The position numbers and the translations under genes are program-made. Under the pieces are notes generated by a model, which searched no databases, was not told where the DNA came from, and worked only from the letters and a program-made list of their open reading frames with translations. From an uncultured Pelagimonas sp. (lineage in GTDB: Bacteria; Pseudomonadota; Alphaproteobacteria; Rhodobacterales; Rhodobacteraceae), in assembly GCA_947499735.1 (NCBI GenBank), contig CANMPP010000001.1, positions 124,001 through 188,000 of the forward strand: a stretch of DNA of 64,000 nt, given 5' to 3'. Positions 25,615-34,713 of the stretch are shown here, one piece after another. Each line of letters begins with the position of its first letter. Position 1 is the stretch's first letter.

Positions 25615-26415
25615 ATGACAGGTGATACGCAGGCAAAAGCGGCGCTTGTTACGGGTGCCGGTTTGCGCTTGGGGCGTGCTATGGCGCTGTATTTGTCCCA
25701 AAGAGGATATCGGGTTGCGGTGCATTACCGCAAATCCGCAGATGCCGCAGAGGCGGTTGTGGCGCAGATCAGACAGGCCGGCGGTGTTGCAGTGGCTGTG
25801 TCAGCCGATTTTGAAGATGAAGCTGCTCTAAACGCGCTTGTTCCCACAGCATCCGACATGTTGGGCTGTCCACTGAGCGTACTGGTGAACAGTGCGTCTT
25901 CTTTTGACTATGATTCATTTCAGAAAAGCAGCCGGGATGCTTGGGATCGCAATATGCAGAGCAATCTGCGTGCACCGTTCGTGTTGACGCAATCCTTCGC
26001 AGATCAAGTGCCAGAGCCGGTTGTGGATGAGCATGAAGAGCTTTGCGCACAAGGCTGTATTGTGAACCTGCTGGATCAAAAAATCCGCAAGCTAACCCCT
26101 TACTACACCAGCTACACGCTGGCCAAATGGGGGTTATGGGGGCTGACGCAAACCAGTGCGCAGGGTTTAGCACCCAAAATTCGCGTGAATGCGATTGGTC
26201 CGGGTACGATTTTGGCCTCGGATGGTATGCCTGAGCAGCAATTTGAAAACCACCGAAAGCTAAGCCCGTTACAACGCGGGGCGTCGCCAAATGAGATCTG
26301 CGCGACTTTGGGATATTTCCTAGATTGCCCGTCTGTGACAGGGCAGTTGATTTGCGTGGATGGTGGACAACATTTAGGGTGGATGACACCAGAAATGACA
26401 TCACCTAGATCTTGA
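25615..26415 (+). CDS. Short-chain dehydrogenase, pteridine-reductase-like
   Basis: NAD(P)-dependent reductase of 266 residues. The cofactor loop is VTGAGLRLGRAMALYL, in the style of pteridine reductases/FolM where the usual G is followed by RLG. VLVNSASSFDYDSF replaces the usual NNAG, and YTSYTLAKWGLWGLTQ holds the catalytic Tyr and Lys. RVNAIGPG and LICVDGGQHLGW close the fold. A role in reducing dihydropterins is plausible but unproven. It ends 366 bases before uvrC. Confidence 0.85.
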   Translation: MTGDTQAKAALVTGAGLRLGRAMALYLSQRGYRVAVHYRKSADAAEAVVAQIRQAGGVAVAVSADFEDEAALNALVPTASDMLGCPLSVLVNSASSFDYDSFQKSSRDAWDRNMQSNLRAPFVLTQSFADQVPEPVVDEHEELCAQGCIVNLLDQKIRKLTPYYTSYTLAKWGLWGLTQTSAQGLAPKIRVNAIGPGTILASDGMPEQQFENHRKLSPLQRGASPNEICATLGYFLDCPSVTGQLICVDGGQHLGWMTPEMTSPRS

Positions 26416-26781
26416 TAAATCACACAAAAATCCGGGGGCGTTTTGAAAGCATCGGCAATAGTTGTGCACCTATCACGAATTCGTCTTTTTAACGTTACAG
26501 AAATGTTAAGAAACTCAATGACTTGTAAAAATCGCCATTTAATATCTATATAATTCAATAGCTTATAAAAGTGATTAATTTTTAGTCAACACGCGATAGT
26601 CTCATAAAAATAAGGAATTTTTGAACTCTCAGGAAAGCTACCCTCAGACTTATCCACAGTTTCGGTGGATTGAATTTCACTTGCGCAGGCCGAGGATTAA
26701 TTGCAGCACTTAAGGGAATCGCCGTATCCCGATATTGTGATCCTCTGACGCAAATAATCAGCGAAGAATTGAGAGTTTTCA
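26416..26781 (+). other. AT-rich intergenic region before uvrC with one DnaA box
   Basis: No gene is visible in these 366 bases. The part from about 26500 to 26640 is markedly AT-rich. TTATCCACA (26650-26658) is a perfect match to the E. coli DnaA box; I find no second copy here. I find no GTTC-N7-GTTC LexA box, so SOS control of uvrC is not supported. The region presumably holds the uvrC promoter. Confidence 0.5.
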
Positions 26782-28626
26782 GTGACCCTTGTTGGACATG
26801 ATTTGATTGCTGACTACGTCAAAACACTGGACGGTAGTCCAGGTGTTTATCGGATGCTGGATGCGGAAAGCCGTGTTCTTTACGTGGGCAAGGCGCGAAA
26901 CCTGAAAGTGCGTGTTTCCAACTATGCGCGCCCGTCGGGGCATTCCGGTCGTATTGCACGTATGATACGGGAAACATCGTCTATGATGTTCCTGACGACA
27001 CAGACCGAGACAGAAGCGCTGCTGCTGGAACAGAACCTGATCAAGCAGCTTAAGCCACGCTACAATGTGTTATTGCGGGATGACAAAAGCTTTCCCAATA
27101 TTCTTGTGACCGGGCACGCTTTCCCACAGATCAAGAAACATCGCGGCGCTAAGAAGGAAAAAGGCAGTTACTACGGCCCATTTGCCAGCGCGGATGCGGT
27201 CAATCGGACGCTCAATCAATTGCAAAAGGCATTTTTGCTACGCAATTGCTCTGATGCAATGTTTGAAAGCCGTACGCGCCCCTGCCTGCAATATCAGATC
27301 AAGCGGTGCACCGCGCCCTGTGTCGATAAAGTCGGTGAAGGTGATTACGGCGCTGCAGTAAAAGACGCACAGCGGTTCTTAAGCGGTAAATCGACAGAGG
27401 TGCAGGAACAGCTAAAGGTCGATATGATGGCGGCTTCCGAGGAGATGGAATTCGAACGGGCCGCGGCGCTGCGTGATCGTATCAAGGCCATGACAATGGT
27501 GCAGACCGCGCAAGGGATCAATCCACGCACGGTGGCCGAGGCGGACATCATCGCGCTGCATTTGGAAAAAGGGCAGGCCTGCGTTCAGGTGTTTTTCATT
27601 CGGGCTGGCCAAAACTGGGGCAATCGCGATTTCTATCCCCGAGTTGGCGATGAAATCGATGCATCCGAGGTGTTAGAGGCCTTTATGGGCCAGTTCTATT
27701 CAGAAAAAGACCCGCCCAAGCAGATCTTGTTGAACCACGGAATTGAAAATGACGATCTGATGGTGGAACTGCTAAGCGAAAAGCTTCAGCGCAAAGTCGA
27801 GATTTCAGTTCCGCAGCGTGGCGAAAAGGCCGAGCTGGTAGAGGCCGCCGCACGTAACGCGCGCGAAAGCTTGGCGCGAAAAATGTCAGAAAGCGCAACG
27901 CAGGCCAAATTGCTGCGTGGTTTGGCGGAAGCCTTTGAACTGGAGGGCCCGCCTGCGCGGATAGAGGTGTACGACAACTCGCATATTCAGGGTACAAATG
28001 CGGTTGGTGCGATGATTGTCGCCGGGGCGGATGGTTTTTTGAAAAACCAATACCGCAAGTTCAACATCAAAGGGGAAGATCTGACACCCGGAGATGACTT
28101 TGGCATGATGAAAGAGGTGCTTAATCGCCGCTTTACCCGTCTGCTGAAAGAAGACCCAGAACGCGACAAAGGGCTGTGGCCCGATCTTTTGCTGATCGAT
28201 GGGGGCGCTGGTCAGGTCTCTGCTGTGGCTGAAATCATGCGGGAACATGGCGTTGAAGACATCGCCATGGTCGGTGTTGCCAAAGGTGTGGACCGTGATC
28301 ACGGTAAGGAAGAATTCCACCGCACGGGGGAACGCCCCTTTGCCCTGCGCCATAACGACCCGGTGTTGTACTTTATCCAGCGGTTGCGGGATGAAGCGCA
28401 TCGATTTGCGATTGGAACCCATAGAGCCAAGCGTGCAAAGGCTGCCATCGCCAATCCGCTGGACGAAGTGCCAGGTGTTGGGACAGCGCGCAAACGCGCG
28501 TTGATGGCGCATTTTGGATCGGCCAAAGGGGTCAGCAGGGCTGCGCTTGTCGATTTAAAGGCGGTTGAAGGGGTGTCGGATGCGTTGGCCGAACGGATCT
28601 ACGCCTTTTTCCACGAACGGGGCTAA
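26782..28626 (+). CDS. uvrC: Excinuclease ABC subunit C
   Basis: Makes both incisions in nucleotide excision repair. The 614-residue product starts at GTG 26782. The GIY-YIG 3'-nuclease has [23 protein letters not shown]. The Cys-rich segment with [15 protein letters not shown] follows, then the UvrB-binding UVR motif [14 protein letters not shown]. The RNase H-like 5' nuclease has [30 protein letters not shown] and [10 protein letters not shown] tandem HhH sits at the C-terminus ([19 protein letters not shown]). It overlaps the convergent GNAT gene stop by 3-4 bases. Confidence 0.97.
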   Translation: MTLVGHDLIADYVKTLDGSPGVYRMLDAESRVLYVGKARNLKVRVSNYARPSGHSGRIARMIRETSSMMFLTTQTETEALLLEQNLIKQLKPRYNVLLRDDKSFPNILVTGHAFPQIKKHRGAKKEKGSYYGPFASADAVNRTLNQLQKAFLLRNCSDAMFESRTRPCLQYQIKRCTAPCVDKVGEGDYGAAVKDAQRFLSGKSTEVQEQLKVDMMAASEEMEFERAAALRDRIKAMTMVQTAQGINPRTVAEADIIALHLEKGQACVQVFFIRAGQNWGNRDFYPRVGDEIDASEVLEAFMGQFYSEKDPPKQILLNHGIENDDLMVELLSEKLQRKVEISVPQRGEKAELVEAAARNARESLARKMSESATQAKLLRGLAEAFELEGPPARIEVYDNSHIQGTNAVGAMIVAGADGFLKNQYRKFNIKGEDLTPGDDFGMMKEVLNRRFTRLLKEDPERDKGLWPDLLLIDGGAGQVSAVAEIMREHGVEDIAMVGVAKGVDRDHGKEEFHRTGERPFALRHNDPVLYFIQRLRDEAHRFAIGTHRAKRAKAAIANPLDEVPGVGTARKRALMAHFGSAKGVSRAALVDLKAVEGVSDALAERIYAFFHERG

Positions 28627-29132
28627 GTCGGGCTTGCGGGCCATTCAACGCAAATGTTGTTCGATTTCCACAACGGACCCTTGTCGATAAAGGTTCCAGC
28701 CTCTTGACCGCCAAGTTTCTGATAGAACCCGCGTGCGGATGTATTTTCTTTTACGACCGCAAGGCAAATCCCCTGATGGGGTGTCACATGGTCAAATACG
28801 GTCTGCAGCATGCGTCGACCTAGGCCATGTCCACGTGTGCTGTCGCAGACATATAAATGCGTGACCTCGATCATCTGCTTTGGCATCCCGCTTGTTGCGG
28901 GGCAAAAGCTGATCAGGGCTTTGATCTCGCCACATTCTTCGGCAAGAAACGCGCCACTTTTTGGACAATCGCTTTGCAATAGGGATAGCCAAGATGGCAG
29001 CCGACGTTCAGCGTCCAATTGATCATAGGCGGCAGCTGGGGCCAGATCCCGATAGGTGTCTCGCCAAATGCGCACATGAAATTCGGCAAGGGCGACAGCG
29101 TCTGATGGCGTGGCTGGACGGATTTTTAGCAT
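28623..29132 (-). CDS. GNAT-family N-acetyltransferase
   Basis: Acetyl-CoA-dependent transferase of 169 residues. The fold is visible from [20 protein letters not shown] (beta1-alpha1), through [20 protein letters not shown], where GHGLGRR is the pyrophosphate-binding loop, to [20 protein letters not shown] at the end. ATG 29132 ([10 protein letters not shown]) is preferred to the ATG at 29180 because the extra N-terminus is not family-like and would overlap the upstream gene. Substrate unknown. It lies 5 bases after the TIGR02186 gene. Confidence 0.85.
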   Translation of the reverse strand: MLKIRPATPSDAVALAEFHVRIWRDTYRDLAPAAAYDQLDAERRLPSWLSLLQSDCPKSGAFLAEECGEIKALISFCPATSGMPKQMIEVTHLYVCDSTRGHGLGRRMLQTVFDHVTPHQGICLAVVKENTSARGFYQKLGGQEAGTFIDKGPLWKSNNICVEWPASPT

Positions 29133-29137
29133 ATAGA

Positions 29138-29896
29138 TTATTGTTGACGGATAAGGGCGAATAGGCTGGATGCCAGCCACCCTGCGAAAAGGGCGATGGC
29201 CAATGACATAATGCCATATAGCAGGGGCGTATTATGGGCCGTTGTGTAGAGGAAACGTTCCAACCCTACTTTGCGCACTTGAATATTGGTGCGGTATTCG
29301 GACACCAATTCGCCGTCTCGGGTCAGAAAAACGCGTATGGGATAACTGCCTTCTACAAGGTTTGACGGCAACCGAATGCGCGATTTGAACAGTGTTTGTT
29401 CCTGTAGCGTGACTTCGTTTTCTAACAGCTGGTATTGTCCTTCATCAGTGCGAATTCGGATCAACGCATCTTGGAACCTACTGTCATCATTGCGTTCGAT
29501 ATCTTGGGGGTAGATGGCCTGCCCGATTGATAGGTGATGACGGCCATCCAAGGCGGGGCCTACTGTATCCTGCCATGCGGCAGATGTGGCTACGGCGTAA
29601 AAGCTAGGTGCGGCGCCGATACGCTGACCATCTGTGTTGATCCAAATCCCCGCAACGCGAGATTTTTTGCGGATTGTGACGGGGCTGGATGGGCCCGAGA
29701 CAGTTAAAGCCACTTGCAAAGGCGACGCTTCCAATGGCTTGTCCCGCCGGATGGCACCAAAAATCAATAACTCTGAACCTTGGAAATCCGCCGTGATGGA
29801 AACCTGATCTTGGTTCAGGCCCAAGACGACGGTTTCAGCCGCGGCTGTGTTAAGCCAGGTCAAGATCGTCAAACAGATAAGGGTCAGAAGACGCAT
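29138..29896 (-). CDS. TIGR02186 family membrane protein
   Basis: Protein of 252 residues with a signal peptide (LICLTILTWLNTAAA), a large periplasmic beta-rich part, and one C-terminal membrane helix (LLYGIMSLAIALFAGWLAS). The segment TVVLGLNQDQVSITADFQGSE is characteristic. The family almost always sits beside a TauE/SafE exporter, as here (5 bases apart), suggesting a partner in the export of sulfite or organosulfur anions. This is context inference; no activity has been shown to my knowledge. Confidence 0.85.
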   Translation of the reverse strand: MRLLTLICLTILTWLNTAAAETVVLGLNQDQVSITADFQGSELLIFGAIRRDKPLEASPLQVALTVSGPSSPVTIRKKSRVAGIWINTDGQRIGAAPSFYAVATSAAWQDTVGPALDGRHHLSIGQAIYPQDIERNDDSRFQDALIRIRTDEGQYQLLENEVTLQEQTLFKSRIRLPSNLVEGSYPIRVFLTRDGELVSEYRTNIQVRKVGLERFLYTTAHNTPLLYGIMSLAIALFAGWLASSLFALIRQQ

Positions 29897-29901
29897 GCCG
29901 C

Positions 29902-30816
29902 TTATCCCCCGACCGAGATGCTATAGAGGTCGGATGGCATGATGACCAAATCCAGCGCCAGTTTCGCGCACACCAGCAAGACAAGCGCGGCTAAGAAGAT
30001 ACGCAATTGCTCTGCCTTCATGCGCGCGCCGATCATCGTGCCGAATTGTGCGCCGATCACACCGCCGATCAACAGCAATAGGGCTAGGATCATGTCCACC
30101 GTTTGGCTAGTGGTTGCGTGCAGTAGGGTTGTTGCAGCAGAGACAAAGATGATTTGGAACAGCGATGTGCCGATCACGACCTTGGTTGGCATGCCGAGCA
30201 AGTAAATCATGGCAGGGACCATGATGAACCCACCTCCAACGCCCATAATCGCGGCCAGCACACCGACGAGTAGGCCAACCATAAGGGGAGGGATCACAGA
30301 AATATAAAGGCCGGAAACCCGAAAGCGCATTTTAAATGGTAAACCGTGCACCCAGTTGTGCTTTTTGCGTTTAGGTGGCGCGCCTGCGCGGCTGCGACGA
30401 ATGGCGTTGATGCTTTCGATCATCATCAAACCGCCCACGATGGCCAGAAAGACGACGTAGCATAGTTCGACCAATAGATCGACTTGGCCCAGTTTTTTCA
30501 AGTAGTTGAACAGCATCACGCCCAGAAAGGCACCAACCAATCCCCCAGCCAGCAACACCGATCCCATAGTTAGGTCTACGGTGCGCCGTTTCAGATGGGC
30601 TAAAACGCCAGACATCGAGGATGCCATGATTTGGTTGCCTTGTGTGGCCACGGCCACGGCGGGCGGAATGCCTACGAAAAAGAGCAGGGGGGTCAACAAG
30701 AAACCACCGCCAACGCCGAACATGCCCGACAGCACCCCGACAAGCCCGCCCAGTCCCAAAAGAAGGAACGCATTTACAGAGACTTCAGCGATGGGGAGAT
30801 AGACTTGCATATTCAT
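29902..30816 (-). CDS. TauE/SafE (TSUP) family anion exporter
   Basis: Inner-membrane permease of about 304 residues with eight helices. Two inverted halves each carry a glycine-rich loop: GVLSGMFGVGGGFLLTPLL and GVLAAIMGVGGGFIMVPAM. Family members export sulfite or sulfoacetate released in C2 sulfonate catabolism. With tpa at 20 kb this could remove sulfite formed from taurine, though the genes are 9 kb apart. The start may be ATG 30816 or 30810. It is paired with TIGR02186 downstream. Confidence 0.88.
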   Translation of the reverse strand: MNMQVYLPIAEVSVNAFLLLGLGGLVGVLSGMFGVGGGFLLTPLLFFVGIPPAVAVATQGNQIMASSMSGVLAHLKRRTVDLTMGSVLLAGGLVGAFLGVMLFNYLKKLGQVDLLVELCYVVFLAIVGGLMMIESINAIRRSRAGAPPKRKKHNWVHGLPFKMRFRVSGLYISVIPPLMVGLLVGVLAAIMGVGGGFIMVPAMIYLLGMPTKVVIGTSLFQIIFVSAATTLLHATTSQTVDMILALLLLIGGVIGAQFGTMIGARMKAEQLRIFLAALVLLVCAKLALDLVIMPSDLYSISVGG

Positions 30817-30876
30817 TTCTCGCGCGTCTGGCAAAATGATGCAAGATTTTCATCGCGGTGACGGTGTATAAATGGT

Positions 30877-30906
30877 CAACGGCCGGTTTGATTTGACCGG
30901 CCGTTG
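30877..30906 (-). terminator. Terminator of the nucleoside ABC transporter operon
   Basis: CAACGGCCGGT (30877-30887) pairs with ACCGGCCGTTG (30896-30906) over 11 bp with an 8-base loop, 8 bases after the last permease stop. The tail read on the minus strand is only moderately T-rich (ATTTATAC). Confidence 0.7.
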
Positions 30907-30914
30907 TCGTGTTC

Positions 30915-31880
30915 TTATCGCTCTTTGACGTAAGCCTCGCCGCCCGCACGGGGCGGTTGGGGTTTTCCGACAAATCCAGCCAGCAAAATCACTGTCAGGA
31001 TATAGGGCAATGCGTCCATGAGTTGCACAGGCAACGTGATACCCCCGAGGTCGATGTTCTGGTAGCGCAATGCCACAGCTTGCAGCAGACCAAACAACAG
31101 GCAGGTGCCCATTGCATACCATGGCCGCCAATTTGCAAAGATCAGCGCTGCCAGTGCGATAAAGCCGCGACCGGCTGTCATTTCGCGCACAAAGCCCGCT
31201 TGTAAACCGATGGCCAGATAGGCACCGGCGATGCCGCAAAGCACGCCACAGATGATTACGGCTGTGTAGCGAAGGCGGACCACTGAAATACCTGCGGTGT
31301 CCACGGCATCAGGGGCCTCACCCACGGCGCGCAGTCGCAAACCGAAACGGGTTTTGTACAGAACAAACGCGCTGATCGGGACAACCGCAAAAGCAATGTA
31401 GACCAAAATTGCATGTCCAGAGATGAGGTCTGCGTAGATCGGGCCAAAGATCGGAACCGATCCCAACGTTTCAGCGAAGGGCAATGTGATTTCTTCAAAT
31501 CGACCACCGCTGAACACGGATGGCGTGCGTCCACCTTGTTTGAACCAGTTCTGGGCAATCAGCACGGTTAGACCAGAGGCCAGGAAATTTATGGCCACAC
31601 CGGAAATCAATTGATTGCCACGGAACGTGATCGAGGCCAGGCCGTGGATCAGCGCAAAAAGGACAGATCCGGCAATAGCAGCAATTAGGCCAAGCCATGC
31701 CGACCCTGTGACATAGGCCACGGCTCCGGCTGAAAAGGCGGCAAACAGCATTTTGCCCTCAAGCCCAATGTCGAACACGCCTGCACGTTCAGAAAACAAA
31801 CCCGCCATACAGGCCAATAGCAACGGTGTTGCCAGACGAACTGTGGAATCGAGGACTTGAAGCAGAGTTAGGAAATCCAT
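30915..31880 (-). CDS. Nucleoside-type ABC transporter permease (second)
   Basis: Inner-membrane protein of 321 residues in the BPD_transp_2 family, with about eight to ten helices. LLLACMAGLFSERAGVFDIGLEGKMLF is the family hallmark and TRFGLRLRAVGEAPDAVDTAGISV is the ATPase-contacting EAA-like loop. Similar to NupQ/YufQ proteins for nucleoside uptake. It starts one base inside the stop of the first permease gene and ends the operon. Confidence 0.9.
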   Translation of the reverse strand: MDFLTLLQVLDSTVRLATPLLLACMAGLFSERAGVFDIGLEGKMLFAAFSAGAVAYVTGSAWLGLIAAIAGSVLFALIHGLASITFRGNQLISGVAINFLASGLTVLIAQNWFKQGGRTPSVFSGGRFEEITLPFAETLGSVPIFGPIYADLISGHAILVYIAFAVVPISAFVLYKTRFGLRLRAVGEAPDAVDTAGISVVRLRYTAVIICGVLCGIAGAYLAIGLQAGFVREMTAGRGFIALAALIFANWRPWYAMGTCLLFGLLQAVALRYQNIDLGGITLPVQLMDALPYILTVILLAGFVGKPQPPRAGGEAYVKER

Positions 31881-32971
31881 CAGCGGTCTCCCTTTCCAAG
31901 CGCAAAGAGTTTGACCAAAGGCATGCGCACCATGTTATCCAACGCGCCAGTGAACAGGATCACCAAGGCCTGAATGACGACGATCAGTTCCGTAGGGATG
32001 GAAGTCCAGAATGACAATTCGGTGCCGCCTTGGACAAGGAACCCAAACAGCAATGCGGCAAAAAAGATGCCAACAGGATGGTTTCGTCCCATCAAAGCGA
32101 CAGCGATACCGATAAAGCCCGCACCTTCCGATGCGTTGAGAACCAGACGTTCCGAGTATCCCATTGTTGTGTTCAACGCCATCATGCCTGCCAAAGCACC
32201 AGAGATCAGCATCGCAATGATGGTGATCCGGGCTGGGTTGATACCGGCATATTTGGCGGCGCTTTCAGATTGGCCAAAGGCGCGCAATTCATAACCCAGC
32301 CGTGTGCGCCAGACCAAGACCCAGATGCCGATACAGGCGATGACAGCTAGGAAAAAGCTGACATTTGCCGGGGCCGAGCGAAAGAGAATTGTATCACCGT
32401 ATGAAAACATCTCTTGGAACGTCGGCAGATGAATATTATCTGGGAAATTGCCTGATGCCGGTTCCATCGCGCCTTCAGGACGCAGAACATTGACCAGCAT
32501 GTAGTTCAGCAATGCATAGGCGATATAGTTGAACATGATCGTGGTGATCACGATATGACTGTCCCGCTTTGCCTGCAACACAGCTGGGATATACGCCCAA
32601 GCTGCGCCAAATAGGCCTGCGGCCACAATGGCAAAGACAAAGGCCAGCGTCCAATGCGGAAACGGGATGAATAGGCAGAGCATTGCAATGCCCAAACCAC
32701 CCAATTGCGCCTGACCTTCGCCGCCAATGTTGAACAGGCGGGCGTGGCTGGCCACGGCGACGGCCAGACCTGTGAAAATGTAGTTCGTGGCATAATACAG
32801 AACCTGACCCCAACCCGCGCTGCTCAGCAACGCGCCTTCGATCATATAGTTCAAAGCCTCAATCGGATTTTCGCCAATGGCAAGGATCACGATAGAAGAA
32901 ATCGCTGCTGCCAATAGCAGCGAAATAACGGGAACAAGGACCGCATCGGCCCAAGGTGGCATCTTATCCAT
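31880..32971 (-). CDS. Nucleoside-type ABC transporter permease (first)
   Basis: Inner-membrane permease of 363 residues, NupP/YufP-like. It has YIFTGLAVAVASHARLFNIGGEGQAQLG with the conserved NxGxEGQ, and TRLGYELRAFGQSESAAKYAGI as the loop facing the ATPase. It overlaps the ATPase gene stop by 8 bases and the next permease by 1, so the three are cotranslated. The two different permeases form the heterodimeric channel. Confidence 0.9.
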   Translation of the reverse strand: MDKMPPWADAVLVPVISLLLAAAISSIVILAIGENPIEALNYMIEGALLSSAGWGQVLYYATNYIFTGLAVAVASHARLFNIGGEGQAQLGGLGIAMLCLFIPFPHWTLAFVFAIVAAGLFGAAWAYIPAVLQAKRDSHIVITTIMFNYIAYALLNYMLVNVLRPEGAMEPASGNFPDNIHLPTFQEMFSYGDTILFRSAPANVSFFLAVIACIGIWVLVWRTRLGYELRAFGQSESAAKYAGINPARITIIAMLISGALAGMMALNTTMGYSERLVLNASEGAGFIGIAVALMGRNHPVGIFFAALLFGFLVQGGTELSFWTSIPTELIVVIQALVILFTGALDNMVRMPLVKLFALGKGDR

Positions 32972-34520
32972 GTGCCGCCTCCTGCGTATTCGTCTCGCCT
33001 GCCATCAGCAGGCCCAGTTCTTGTGCATTGGTTTCTGTCGCCAGTCGTTCACCGGTGATATGTCCGTCAAACATCACGGCAATCCGGTCTGACAGGGCAA
33101 AGATTTCATCCAGTTCAACAGAGACCAGCAAGACCGCCTTGCCTTTGTCGCGCAGCTCGATGATCTGTTTGTGTATGAATTCAATCGCGCCGATATCAAC
33201 GCCGCGGGTTGGCTGACCGATCAACAGAACCTCTGGATTGCGTTCAATTTCGCGCGCCACAACGATCTTTTGCTGATTGCCGCCAGAAAAGTTGCGGGCG
33301 GCAAGGTTTGGGTTTGGCGGACGAACATCAAAACGTTCGATTTTCTCCTGTGCGTCCTGTTTGATGGCTTTGTTGCTCATCAGGATGCCTTTTTGGTAGC
33401 GATCATCGTGATGATAGCCAAACGCGGTGTTTTCCCACGCCGTGAAAGGCAGGATCAGGCCCTCGTGATGTCTGTCTTCGGGAACATGTGCGATACCGTT
33501 GGCACGCCGAGACTGGCCATCAGACAGTTTGCCCGTCAGGTCCAATTCGGTGCCGTTTACGCGAATTGTGCCGGTCGCATGGGCATACCCCCCTAGAACC
33601 TCTAGCAATTGCGTTTGTCCGTTTCCGGCAACACCCGCAATGCCAAGGACTTCGCCTGCGCGGATGGTCAAATCAATGCCCTTCAACCGCTCAACGCCCT
33701 GTTCATCCACATGGCGCAGGTTTTCAATCTCCAAAATCGGAGCCCCGGGTTGTGCAGGGACTTTGTCGACCTCAAGCAAAACTTTGCGGCCAACCATCAA
33801 TTCGGCCAGCTCGGCCGGGCTGCTATCAGCGGTTTTCACTGTCTCAACCATTTCACCACGACGCATGACGGAACATGAATCCGTCGCCTCCATAATTTCG
33901 CGCAATTTATGCGTGATCAGAATGATGGATTTGCCTTCGCGGCGCAGGTTGTCGAGAATTCGAAACAGGTGATCGGCTTCGGCCGGGGTCAATACGCCGG
34001 TCGGTTCATCTAGGATCAGGATGTCAGCCTTGCGATACAGGGCTTTCAGGATTTCGACACGTTGTTGGTGACCAACGGATAGATCTTCGATCTTGGCATC
34101 CGGATCGACGTTCAATTCGTAATCGTCCGCCAGCTTTTTCAAACTTTTGCGTGCGGCCGACAGGGATTGGGACAACATCATGCCGCCTTCGGCACCAAGG
34201 ATGATGTTTTCCAAAACGGTGAAATTGTGAACCAGTTTGAAATGCTGAAAGACCATGCCAATACCAGCGGCAATTGCGGCTTGGCTGTCGGGAATTAAGG
34301 TATGGCGACCGTTGATTTTAATGTCGCCTTTATCGGCTTTGTAAAAGCCAAAGAGAATGGACATCAATGTCGACTTTCCGGCACCATTTTCGCCGATAAT
34401 GCCATGGATCGTTCCTGGCATCACTCTGATGGAAATGTCTTTATTGGCTTGAACAGGTCCGAATGATTTGGAGATCCCAATCAATTCGAGAGCTGGCGGG
34501 GTCGAAATGTGCGAATCCAT
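32964..34520 (-). CDS. Nucleoside-type ABC transporter ATPase (two nucleotide-binding domains)
   Basis: Fused ATPase of 518 residues, RbsA-like architecture. NBD1 has Walker A IIGENGAGKSTLMS, signature DLSVGHQQRVEILKAL and Walker B ILILDEPTGVL. NBD2 has a degenerate Walker A (GVAGNGQTQLLEVL, Lys lost), an intact signature NFSGGNQQKIVVAREI and a Walker B with Gln in place of the catalytic Glu (LLIGQPTRGVDIG), as usual for this class. So one site hydrolyses and one is regulatory. It lies 193 bases after the binding-protein gene. Confidence 0.92.
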   Translation of the reverse strand: MDSHISTPPALELIGISKSFGPVQANKDISIRVMPGTIHGIIGENGAGKSTLMSILFGFYKADKGDIKINGRHTLIPDSQAAIAAGIGMVFQHFKLVHNFTVLENIILGAEGGMMLSQSLSAARKSLKKLADDYELNVDPDAKIEDLSVGHQQRVEILKALYRKADILILDEPTGVLTPAEADHLFRILDNLRREGKSIILITHKLREIMEATDSCSVMRRGEMVETVKTADSSPAELAELMVGRKVLLEVDKVPAQPGAPILEIENLRHVDEQGVERLKGIDLTIRAGEVLGIAGVAGNGQTQLLEVLGGYAHATGTIRVNGTELDLTGKLSDGQSRRANGIAHVPEDRHHEGLILPFTAWENTAFGYHHDDRYQKGILMSNKAIKQDAQEKIERFDVRPPNPNLAARNFSGGNQQKIVVAREIERNPEVLLIGQPTRGVDIGAIEFIHKQIIELRDKGKAVLLVSVELDEIFALSDRIAVMFDGHITGERLATETNAQELGLLMAGETNTQEAAHG

Positions 34521-34662
34521 GTCCCTCTTCTTTTTATCGTCTGTGCCGCGACTGCAGAATAATTGTGCTGATGCTGCGAGGTGATGTGTCTCAAATCGAT
34601 TTCAAAAGCCACCCGTCTTTTAGGGTCGCACTGAAAATAAATGAGCCGTTGCAGAACATGTA

Positions 34663-34693
34663 AGAGTCGCCCCTGATATCAGCGGGCGACTCT
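34663..34693 (-). terminator. Intercistronic hairpin between bmpA-type gene and ATPase gene
   Basis: AGAGTCGCCC (34663-34672) pairs with GGGCGACTCT (34684-34693); the loop itself contains the palindrome CTGATATCAG (34673-34682). Without a good U-tail it is more likely a partial terminator or RNA-stabilising element that keeps the binding protein more abundant than the membrane parts. Confidence 0.55.
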
Positions 34694-34713
34694 CATTTTG
34701 GTGAGACCAGATT

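Noticed and set aside
26650-26658. Chromosomal origin at the DnaA box before uvrC
   Set aside because: Only one box, no parAB, dnaA, hemE or gidA neighbours; evidence too thin.
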